Origin: Actinomycetota bacterium
Lineage (GTDB): Bacteria; Actinomycetota; Acidimicrobiia; IMCC26256; JACDBD01
Reading direction: 5' to 3'
Assembly: GCA_013695115.1 (NCBI GenBank)
Contig: JACDBD010000114.1
Location: 1 to 5,855, forward strand
DNA: 5,855 nucleotides
Part shown: positions 1 through 5,855 of the stretch, in pieces
How positions within the stretch are numbered: position 1 is the first letter of the stretch
Layout of the letters: every line of letters starts with the position of its first letter
Notes under the pieces: model-generated
What the model saw: the letters and a program-made list of their open reading frames with translations, nothing else
What the model was told of the DNA's origin: nothing
Database searches by the model: none
Position numbers and translations under genes: made by a program

Positions 1-15
1 ACTACAATTGTGTGA

Positions 16-49
16 TTATCCACAGGCCTCTCCCCAGGGCTGTGGATAT
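16..49. promoter_or_regulatory. Inverted DnaA-box-like pair / hairpin upstream of dnaE
   Basis: TTATCCACA at 16-24 matches the DnaA box consensus TTATNCACA exactly. TGTGGATAT at 41-49 is the same box on the other strand with one mismatch. The two form a dyad: 17-25 pairs perfectly with 40-48 (9 bp). After one G/G mismatch (26/39), 27-29 pairs with 36-38, leaving a 6-base loop at 30-35. It lies 33 bases before the proposed dnaE start. It could be a DnaA binding site controlling dnaE, a hairpin in the dnaE leader, or a terminator of an upstream gene. No T-run follows on either strand, which argues against a classic intrinsic terminator. The repeat is seen directly; its role is inference. Two boxes alone do not make an origin. 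Confidence 0.55.
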
Positions 50-64
50 GCGCAAGGCGGGAAC

Positions 65-72
65 GGAGGGGG
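65..72 (+). promoter_or_regulatory. Ribosome binding site that decides the dnaE start
   Basis: GGAGGGGG at 65-72 contains a full GGAGG Shine-Dalgarno core. Nine bases (73-81) separate it from the CTG at 82, which is ideal spacing. No comparable purine-rich site lies just before the ATG at 127, or before the in-frame CTG at 40. This site therefore supports translation starting at 82. Confidence 0.7.
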
Positions 73-81
73 TCGTCGGCG

Positions 82-3000
82 CTGGCCAAGTCGTTCGCTC
101 ACCTCCACCTGCACACCGAGTTCTCGATGCTCGACGGCGCCGCCCGCATCGGCGACGTCGTCGCCACCGCCGCCGCCGACGGCCAGCCCGCGGTCGGGAT
201 CACCGACCACGGGAACATGTACGGCGTTCTCGACTTCTACCGCGCCGCGCGCGACGCGGGGATCAAGCCGGTCATCGGCATTGAGGCGTATCAGATCGAA
301 GGGAGCCGCTTCGATCGACCGAAGCGCGCCGACCACGACATCTTCCACCTCACGCTGCTGGCCGAGACGAACGAGGGCTACCGCAACCTCATCAAGGTCG
401 CGTCGCACGCCTACCTCGACGGGTTCTTCTACAAGCCGCGTGTCGACTTCGATCTCCTCGAGCAACACGGCGCCGGGCTCATCGGAACCAGCGGGTGCCT
501 GGGCGGGCTCGTCTGCCAGCAGCTCCAGCGGGGCGACTACGAGGGTGCCCGCGACTCCGCGGCGCGCTTCCAGTCGGTCCTCGGGCGCGAGTCGTTCTTC
601 ATCGAGCTCCAGGACCACGGGCTCCCGGAGCAGCGCCAGGTCAACCCCCAGCTCATCCGGATTGCCCGGGAGCTCGACGCGCCGCTGCTCGCCACCAACG
701 ACAGCCACTACACGCACAAGGCCGACGCCGAAGCGCACGACGCCCTGCTGTGCGTGCAGACCGGGGCGCTGCGCGACGACCCCAACCGGTTCAAGTTCGA
801 CGCCGAGGAGTTCTACCTGAAGACGGCGGCGGAGATGCGCCACCTCTTCGCCGACTACGAGGAGGCGTGCGACAACACGCTCCTCATCGCCGAGCGCGCC
901 GACGTCGAGATCGAGTTCGGCAAGCCCGAGCTGCCGGCGTTCCCGACACCCGCCGGTCACGACGAGAACTCCTACCTGCGCGAGCTCACGCTCACCGGCG
1001 CGCGCGAGCGGTACGGCGAGCTCCTCCCGACGGACGTCGCGGAGCGGATCGAGTTCGAGCTCGGCGTCATCAAGGAGATGGGCTTCTCGGCTTATTTCCT
1101 CGTGGTGTGGGACCTGGTCCGCCACGCCAGGGAGCGCGGCATCCGCGTCGGGCCCGGCCGGGGGAGCGCGGCGGGCTCGTGCGTGGCGTACTGCCTGCGG
1201 ATCGTCGAGATCGACCCCATTCGCTACGACCTGGTGTTCGAGCGGTTCCTCAACCCCGGTCGCAAGCAGATGCCCGACATCGACCTCGACTTCGACGAGC
1301 GCCACCGGGGCGAGATGATCCGTTACGCCGCCCAGCGCTACGGGTGGGACCACGTGGCCCAGATCGTCACGTTCTCGACGATCAAGGCCCGGGCGGCGGT
1401 GCGGGACGCGTCACGCGTCCTGGGCTACCCGTGGCTGGTCGGGGACAAGATCGCCAAACTCATGCCGCCGCTGATCATGGGCCGCGACACGCCGCTGCGG
1501 GCCTGCCTGGAGAAGGTGGAGGGGCAGGAGGACGGCTACAAGATGGCGGCCGAGCTGCGGGCGCTCTACGACAACGATCCCGACGCCAAGCGGGTGATCG
1601 ACGTCGCCCGCGGGCTCGAGGGCCTCCGCCGCCAGGACGGCATCCACGCCGCCGCGGTGGTGATAACCCGCGAACCGCTCACCGAGTACCTGCCGATCCA
1701 GCGCAAGCCTGAGCCGGGCGGCGACCTCGAGAGCGCGCCGATCGTCACCCAGTACGAGATGCACGGGGTCGAGGACCTCGGCCTGCTGAAGATGGACTTC
1801 CTCGGCCTGCGCAACCTCTCGGTGATCGAGCGAACGCTCGAGCTCATCCACGCGTCGACGGGCGAGCGGGTCGACATCGACGCCGTTGCCCTCGACGACG
1901 AGACGACGTTCGAGATGCTGCGGCGGGGTGACTCCATCGGCGTCTTCCAGCTCGAGGGCGCGCCGATGCGGGCGCTCATGCGTTCCCTCGCGCCGAGCAC
2001 GTTCGAGGACGTGTGCGCGCTGGTGGCCCTGTACCGGCCTGGGCCGATGGCCGCCAACATGCATACCGACTACGCCGACCGCAAGAACGGCCGCAAGCCG
2101 GTGACGTACTACCACGACGACCTGCGAGAGATCCTCGAGCCCACCTATGGGCTCTGCCTCGCCGGCGACACCGTCGTGTACGACGCGAGTACTGGCCGGC
2201 CGCACCGGCTCGATCAGGTCGACCCGACCGCCGGCTTCTCCGTGCAGGGTGTTGACGACGAGCTCCACCCGGCCGTTCGACCGACCACGCACTGGGTGTG
2301 CAACGGCGAGCGCGAGACAGTCCAGCTGAGCCTGTCGAACGGGATGAGGCTCACCGGCACGCCCGACCACCGGGTGCTCACCGACCGCGGATGGGTCGGG
2401 CTTGGCGATCTGCGCGACGACGACTACGTCGCGGTCCCGCACGAGCTCACGGCGCCTGCGGCGCCGCAGCATTACGACCGGGATCGGCTGCGGGTGCTGG
2501 GTTATCTGATTGCCGACGGAGGGTTGAGTCAGGGCGCCACGGCCAATTTCACTAACCGGGACGAGGATTTGGTGAGGGCCTACCGAGGCGCGCTGTCGAG
2601 GGCATTTCCGACCGTGAGGCACGGCGTGCACGAGCGGCCGAGCGGTGTCAAGTGTGTGTACAGCGGCAATGGGCAAGGGCGTGGTGGCCGCGCGTCGCCG
2701 CTCATCGAGTGGCTCCGCGAGCTCGGACTCAAGTCACCGGCGGGCTCAGTCAAAGGCGGAGCAAAGAGCGGGAACAAGTTCGTTCCCGAGTTCGTCTTCG
2801 GGCTGGACGACGAGGGCGTCGGTCGATTCCTCGCCGCTTTGTGGGACTGCGACGGCCACGTCAGTGAACGCTTCGCTTCATATAAGACGGTCTCGCCCCG
2901 ACTCGCTCGTGAAGTTCAGGCGCTGCTACTCCGGTTGGGCCTCGCCTCGACCATCTACGAGGTCGAGCTCGACCTCGAACGCAACCCCGGTGGTTCATTG

Positions 3001-4833
3001 CGGAGCTACCAGGTCACGCTCTACGACGGTGAGGCTTTCACGGAGAGCATCCAGCGTTACATGGCGTCCAAACGCAAGTGGCGTGTCCAGGTGACCGTCG
3101 AATCCAAGGGTACGTCGATCGCTCGATCCCAATTCGTGTCAGCGCTGCGCAAGCGCGTGCATGCTCCAACCCGTGAGTTGAGCGAGCGGTACGGACTGCC
3201 GCGCTGGAACGTCATGCCATACGCAGTCGCCCGTTGGCCACGTATCCATGCCCGGACAATGATGCAAGTCCTCGAGCACGTTGAGATGCCCGAGGTTGAA
3301 CGTCTACTGAACGTTCAATGGTTGCGGGTGCAGAGCGTTCGACCTGCCGGTCGCCAGCTCGTCTATGACATCACAGTCCAGGGCATCCATAACTTCATCG
3401 CCAACGGGATTGTTGCTCACAACTGCATCTATCAAGAGCAGCTCATGCGCATCTCGCAGGTGCTGGCGGGCTACACGCTCGAGGAAGCCGACAACCTGCG
3501 CAAGGCGACGGGCAAGAAGATCCGTGCCCTCATCGCGAAGGAGCGCTCGAAGTTCGTCGAGGGCTGTGTCACACAAGGCCACCCGCGCGAATTTGGCGAG
3601 CGGATGTTCGACATCATCGAGCCGTTCGCCGACTACTCGTTCAACAAGTCCCACTCGGTCGGCTACGGCCTCGTCGCCTACCAAACGGCGTATCTCAAGG
3701 CCAACTACCCGGTCGAGTACCTGGCCGCGCTGCTCACGAGCGTCAAGGCCAACAAGGACCAGACCGCCGTCTACCTCAACGAGTGCCGCCAACGCAGCAT
3801 CCCGGTCCTCGTCCCCGACGTCAACGAGTCGGAGAGCGACTTCGCGGTGCGCGACGGCTCGATCCGCTTCGGCCTCTCGGGGGTGCGCAACGTGGGGGAG
3901 GGGATGGTGCGGCAGTTCGTCGCAGCGCGTCAGGAGGGCGGGGTGTTCACCGACTTCCACGACTTCTGCGACCGGGTCGATATGACGGTGCTGAACAAGC
4001 GGACCGTCGAGTCCCTGATCAAGGGGGGCGCGTTCGACTCGCTCGGTCATCCTCGCCAGGGGCTCCTCCACGTCCACGAGCAGATCATCGACCAGGTGCT
4101 CGAGGTGCGCCGCCGCCGCGACCAGGGGGAGATGAGCTTCTTCGACCTCGGCCCCGATGCCGGCGCCGACGACTTCGACCATCGGGTCGACATCCCCGAC
4201 ACCGAGTTCGGCAAGGCCGAGCGCCTCCGGGAGGAGAAGGAGATGCTCGGCCTCTACGTGAGCGAGCATCCGATGATGAGCGCGGAGCGGGCGCTGCGCC
4301 GGTATACCGAATGCACGCTGGCCGAACTCAAGGAGTGCCGGGAGGGCGAGCTGCGGGTCGTGGGCGGGGTCGTGACCGCGTTGTCCCGCAAGTACACGAA
4401 GCGGGGCGACCTGATGGCCACGTTCGTGCTCGAGGACCTCGGCGCGGCGATGGAGGTCATGGTGTTCCCGAAGACCATGACCGGGTTCGGCCACCTGATC
4501 GAGGACGACGCCATCATCTGCGTGAAGGGGCGGCTCGACCTCCGCGACGAGCAGCCCAAGATCATCTGCATGGACGTGACCCGCCCCGAGCTCATCCTCG
4601 ACGGCGGGCCACCGGTGCGGGTGCGGGTGAAGTTGGGTGCGCTGTCCGCCGAGAAGGTGGAGCGGCTCACGGAGATCCTGCGGGAGCACCCGGGCGAGAG
4701 CCCCGTGTACGTGCACCTCGACAGCCCCGAGAAGACCACCGTGCTCCAGCTGGCCGACGAGTTCCTGGTCGGCTCGAGCAACGGTCTCTACGCCGAGCTG
4801 CGGATCCTCTTCGGCGCCGACTGCATTGCCTGA
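82..4833 (+). CDS. dnaE: DNA polymerase III alpha subunit (DnaE), intein-containing precursor
   Basis: This is the catalytic subunit of the replicative DNA polymerase, extending DNA in the cytoplasmic replisome. Residues are numbered from CTG 82. The PHP domain (about 1-280) keeps all nine metal ligands of active PHP exonucleases: H9, H11, D18, H43, E68, H89, C139, D207 and H209. The mycobacterial DnaE1 equivalents serve in proofreading, so self-proofreading is likely. The polymerase core has PGRGS, catalytic D401 and D403 (PDIDLDF) and D572 (KMDFLGLR), then ALYRPGPM and the fingers. An intein occupies residues 692-1114. After it come YQEQ, FNKSHS, helix-hairpin-helix sequence (RFGLSGVRNVGEG), a clamp-binding-like segment QGEMSFF (1348-1354) and an OB fold. 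The precursor is 1583 residues; the spliced protein is 1160, typical for DnaE. ATG 127 would delete HLHLHTEFS, so the start is taken upstream at CTG 82, giving MAKSFAHLHLHTEFS; no ATG, GTG or TTG exists in frame between the stop at 13 and 127. Overall similarity suggests DnaE1 rather than the mutagenic DnaE2. Identity is near certain; the exact start is less so. Confidence 0.95.
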   Translation: MAKSFAHLHLHTEFSMLDGAARIGDVVATAAADGQPAVGITDHGNMYGVLDFYRAARDAGIKPVIGIEAYQIEGSRFDRPKRADHDIFHLTLLAETNEGYRNLIKVASHAYLDGFFYKPRVDFDLLEQHGAGLIGTSGCLGGLVCQQLQRGDYEGARDSAARFQSVLGRESFFIELQDHGLPEQRQVNPQLIRIARELDAPLLATNDSHYTHKADAEAHDALLCVQTGALRDDPNRFKFDAEEFYLKTAAEMRHLFADYEEACDNTLLIAERADVEIEFGKPELPAFPTPAGHDENSYLRELTLTGARERYGELLPTDVAERIEFELGVIKEMGFSAYFLVVWDLVRHARERGIRVGPGRGSAAGSCVAYCLRIVEIDPIRYDLVFERFLNPGRKQMPDIDLDFDERHRGEMIRYAAQRYGWDHVAQIVTFSTIKARAAVRDASRVLGYPWLVGDKIAKLMPPLIMGRDTPLRACLEKVEGQEDGYKMAAELRALYDNDPDAKRVIDVARGLEGLRRQDGIHAAAVVITREPLTEYLPIQRKPEPGGDLESAPIVTQYEMHGVEDLGLLKMDFLGLRNLSVIERTLELIHASTGERVDIDAVALDDETTFEMLRRGDSIGVFQLEGAPMRALMRSLAPSTFEDVCALVALYRPGPMAANMHTDYADRKNGRKPVTYYHDDLREILEPTYGLCLAGDTVVYDASTGRPHRLDQVDPTAGFSVQGVDDELHPAVRPTTHWVCNGERETVQLSLSNGMRLTGTPDHRVLTDRGWVGLGDLRDDDYVAVPHELTAPAAPQHYDRDRLRVLGYLIADGGLSQGATANFTNRDEDLVRAYRGALSRAFPTVRHGVHERPSGVKCVYSGNGQGRGGRASPLIEWLRELGLKSPAGSVKGGAKSGNKFVPEFVFGLDDEGVGRFLAALWDCDGHVSERFASYKTVSPRLAREVQALLLRLGLASTIYEVELDLERNPGGSLRSYQVTLYDGEAFTESIQRYMASKRKWRVQVTVESKGTSIARSQFVSALRKRVHAPTRELSERYGLPRWNVMPYAVARWPRIHARTMMQVLEHVEMPEVERLLNVQWLRVQSVRPAGRQLVYDITVQGIHNFIANGIVAHNCIYQEQLMRISQVLAGYTLEEADNLRKATGKKIRALIAKERSKFVEGCVTQGHPREFGERMFDIIEPFADYSFNKSHSVGYGLVAYQTAYLKANYPVEYLAALLTSVKANKDQTAVYLNECRQRSIPVLVPDVNESESDFAVRDGSIRFGLSGVRNVGEGMVRQFVAARQEGGVFTDFHDFCDRVDMTVLNKRTVESLIKGGAFDSLGHPRQGLLHVHEQIIDQVLEVRRRRDQGEMSFFDLGPDAGADDFDHRVDIPDTEFGKAERLREEKEMLGLYVSEHPMMSAERALRRYTECTLAELKECREGELRVVGGVVTALSRKYTKRGDLMATFVLEDLGAAMEVMVFPKTMTGFGHLIEDDAIICVKGRLDLRDEQPKIICMDVTRPELILDGGPPVRVRVKLGALSAEKVERLTEILREHPGESPVYVHLDSPEKTTVLQLADEFLVGSSNGLYAELRILFGADCIA
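2155..3423 (+). mobile_element. DnaE intein, class 1, with LAGLIDADG homing endonuclease (423 aa)
   Basis: An in-frame protein-splicing element. It cuts itself out of the DnaE precursor and joins the flanks as YGL-CIYQEQ. Intein numbering: block A begins at Cys1 (CLAGDTVVYD). Block B is GTPDH, with the TxxH residues T69 and H72, followed by GWVGLGDLRDDDYV. Endonuclease motifs are at 115-122 (LGYLIADG) and 225-234 (FLAALWDCDG). Block F is VYDITV (403-408) followed by IHNFIANG, and block G is IVAHN with H422 and N423. The next residue is Cys+1 (nucleotide 3424). All residues needed for standard cysteine-based splicing are present and there is no stop or frameshift, so splicing is expected. This is necessary because the host gene is essential and the insertion lies in its polymerase region. 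The boundaries follow from Cys1 and His-Asn|Cys and match the break in the DnaE sequence. Codon use from about 2461 on differs from the host gene, consistent with horizontal arrival. Confidence 0.95.
2461..3360 (+). other. Homing endonuclease and DNA-recognition region within the intein
   Basis: The central and distal insert of the intein, approximately intein residues 103-402. It carries two LAGLIDADG-type motifs whose acidic catalytic residues are D121 (LIADGG) and D233 (LWDCDG). Both acids are present, so the nuclease is probably capable of cutting intein-free dnaE alleles at the insertion site. Family features include TANFTNRDEDLVRAY after the first motif, KFVPEFVF before the second, and SPRLAREVQALLLRLGL after it. 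A further basic stretch of about 90 residues (roughly 303-395) follows the nuclease core. It contains LSERYGLPRWNV, which resembles a small DNA-binding helix-turn-helix. That assignment is weak and based on appearance only. The domain edges are approximate. Confidence 0.8.
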
Positions 4834-4842
4834 CGGCGCTGG

Positions 4843-5058
4843 TTACTCGTCTTTCGAGGCGCTGCCGACCGCCTTGCCGATGAAGTAAGCGACGATCGCG
4901 ACGATCACGTAGCCGGCGAGCGCAAGGGCCCGGCCGACGATCGCGAACACGAACGACAGCGCGATCCAGGCGCCCACCGCGAACAAGCCGAGCACGAACA
5001 GCTTGGCCCAGAGAGGAGCGGCGGGCTTGCTGGTGTCGTCGGTCTCCCACTCCGGCAT
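4843..5058 (-). CDS. Small two-helix membrane protein of unknown function
   Basis: A 71-residue protein I do not recognise as a named family. The N-terminal 16 residues are polar and acidic (MPEWETDDTSKPAAP). Two hydrophobic segments follow, at about 20-41 (LFVLGLFAVGAWIALSFVFAIV) and 44-64, separated only by G-R, so a tight hairpin in the cytoplasmic membrane is likely. The C-terminus is short and charged (SASKDE). The ATG at 5058 lies 4 bases after the stop codon of the upstream oxidoreductase gene, and the ribosome binding site is weak (AAGG about 12 bases before it). Translational coupling to that gene is therefore probable. Its stop codon is 9 bases from the dnaE stop on the opposite strand. 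The membrane pattern and G/C-rich third positions support a real gene. No function can be inferred beyond membrane location. Confidence 0.75.
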   Translation of the reverse strand: MPEWETDDTSKPAAPLWAKLFVLGLFAVGAWIALSFVFAIVGRALALAGYVIVAIVAYFIGKAVGSASKDE

Positions 5059-5062
5059 CGCG

Positions 5063-5855
5063 TCAACCCGCCTTGGCGATCACGGAGTCGGCGAAGTTGC
5101 CGATCGTGCCCTTGAGGGTCTCGAGGTCGAAGCCCAGGGGCGGTATGACGATGCGGCCGACTCCGAGGTCGGCGAACCGTTTGACCCCGTCGAGGTCGAA
5201 GACGCCGCCGGCGGTGATCTCGATCGCGTCGGAGTCGCGGCCGGCATCGGTCGCGCTCGCCCGCATCGTCTCGATGAGAGGCCGGAGCTCCTCGTCGCTG
5301 GCGCGCCCGGGGAAGAACCCGTCGCCGAGGCGGCCGGCACGTCGCGCCGCCGCGTTGGTGTGGCCGCCGACCACGATCGGGATCCCGCCCTTCTGCACCG
5401 GCTTGGGGTTGCTGTGGCAGCGCTCGAACGAGACGAACTCGCCCTTGAACGTCACCGGGTCGTCGCTCCAAAGGGCGCGCAGGGCGGCGATGTACTCGTC
5501 GGTGCGCGCGCCCCGCTCCTCGAACGGGACGCCGAGGGCGTCGAACTCCTCACGTAGCCAGCCGACCCCGACGCCCAGGTCGACCCGGCCGCCCGAGAGC
5601 ATGTCGAGTGTTGCCACCTGCTTGGCCAGGGTGATCGGATTGCGCTGGGGGAGGATCAGGATCCCGGTCGCGACCCGGAGGCGGGTCGTGATCGCGGCCA
5701 CCCACGACATCCAGATGAGCGGATCGGTGATCGATACCGCGTCGCCGCCCGGCATCTTCCCATCGGCGGAGTACGGATATTCGGACGCGTAGCCCGCGGG
5801 CACCACCGTGTGCTCGACCGTCCACAGCGACTCGAAGCCGTGCTCCTCGGCGAGC
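5063..5855 (-). CDS. LLM-class F420-dependent oxidoreductase, N-terminus beyond window
   Basis: A luciferase-like TIM-barrel protein, 263 residues visible. The reading frame stays open to the window edge, and the upstream residues (LAEEHGFESLWTVEHTVVP) are typical of this family's N-terminal part. The GTG at 5804-5806 is therefore an internal codon, and only a few N-terminal residues are likely missing. Family landmarks are YPYSADG, RLRVATGILILPQRNP, LDMLSGGRVDLGVGVGWLREEFDALGVPF, the GGIPIVVGGHTNAAARRAGRLGDGFFPG segment, and a C-terminal ADLGVGRIVIPPL. The pattern is that of the Rv2161c-like group of LLM proteins. Members are predicted to use reduced coenzyme F420 (some use FMN) for hydride transfer to substrates that are mostly unknown, so no substrate is proposed. 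It ends with TGA at 5063-5065, four bases before the start of the small membrane protein, which suggests an operon read toward dnaE. Family confidence is high; the cofactor is inferred from homology. Confidence 0.9.
   Translation of the reverse strand, partial: LAEEHGFESLWTVEHTVVPAGYASEYPYSADGKMPGGDAVSITDPLIWMSWVAAITTRLRVATGILILPQRNPITLAKQVATLDMLSGGRVDLGVGVGWLREEFDALGVPFEERGARTDEYIAALRALWSDDPVTFKGEFVSFERCHSNPKPVQKGGIPIVVGGHTNAAARRAGRLGDGFFPGRASDEELRPLIETMRASATDAGRDSDAIEITAGGVFDLDGVKRFADLGVGRIVIPPLGFDLETLKGTIGNFADSVIAKAG

Noticed and set aside
3..8. TACAAT as a -10 promoter element, next to the ACAATTGT palindrome at 4-11
   Set aside because: It matches the -10 consensus at 5 of 6 positions, but the -35 region would lie outside the window and such matches occur by chance.
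16..49. Chromosomal origin (oriC)
   Set aside because: Only two boxes are visible, there is no AT-rich unwinding region, and neither dnaA nor dnaN is nearby. Regulation or a generic repeat is more economical.
127..129. ATG 127 as the dnaE start
   Set aside because: It falls inside the conserved HTEFSMLDGA motif and would delete PHP ligands H9 and H11. No ribosome binding site precedes it.
48..284. ATG at 48 opening a plus-strand frame into dnaE
   Set aside because: It is in a different frame from dnaE, and its product becomes an Arg-rich low-complexity run. It could matter only if a frameshift error exists before position 90.
16..1353. Long minus-strand open frame (445 codons) opposite the start of dnaE, with similar ones at 1411-2676 and 3304-4716
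   Set aside because: These are antisense shadows expected in G/C-rich codon-biased DNA. Their translations are low-complexity (rich in V, E, L, R) with no recognisable domain, and they cross dnaE and intein boundaries without regard to either.
4846..4858. CTCG-TCTTT-CGAG mini-hairpin near the convergent stops
   Set aside because: Only a 4-bp stem with no T-run, lying inside the coding end of the membrane protein gene; too weak to call a terminator.
5063..5806. Oxidoreductase starting at GTG 5806
   Set aside because: The frame continues upstream with family-typical sequence (GFESLWTVEH) to the window edge, so the gene is partial rather than starting here.

Overview
The window is high-GC bacterial DNA with strong G/C preference at third codon positions. 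Gene content points to an actinobacterium: a DnaE1-like replicase with a complete metal-binding PHP site, and a luciferase-like oxidoreductase of the F420-dependent type common in that phylum. An Acidimicrobiia-like lineage is a guess from overall protein flavour, not something the sequence proves.

Layout. Bases 1-81 are a short upstream region holding a near-perfect inverted repeat (17-48) whose arms are DnaA-box-like, followed by a strong ribosome binding site (65-72). Bases 82-4833 (+) are dnaE, the catalytic alpha subunit of DNA polymerase III. The frame has no ATG, GTG or TTG that would include the first PHP metal-binding motif, so the best start is a CTG at 82, 9 bases after the ribosome binding site. 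The gene is interrupted in frame by a 423-residue intein (2155-3423) that has a full set of class 1 splicing residues and a two-motif LAGLIDADG homing endonuclease. The precursor is 1583 residues and the spliced polymerase 1160, a normal DnaE length.

On the minus strand, converging on dnaE with only 9 bases between stop codons, are two tightly packed genes: an LLM-class F420-dependent oxidoreductase (5063-5855, its N-terminus beyond the window) and, 4 bases downstream, a 71-residue two-helix membrane protein (4843-5058). They look like one transcription unit unrelated to replication.

The most interesting element is the intein. It sits in the polymerase active region at YGL|C-IYQEQ, away from the well-known cyanobacterial split-intein site, which is vacant here 71 residues downstream. 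Its codon use changes part-way through: the N-terminal splicing part looks host-like, while the endonuclease and C-terminal parts are much richer in A/T-ending codons. I see no CRISPR array, tRNA, rRNA, transposase or att site. I did not find a wholly new system; the intein-bearing replicase with a non-standard start and an upstream DnaA-box dyad is what stands out.
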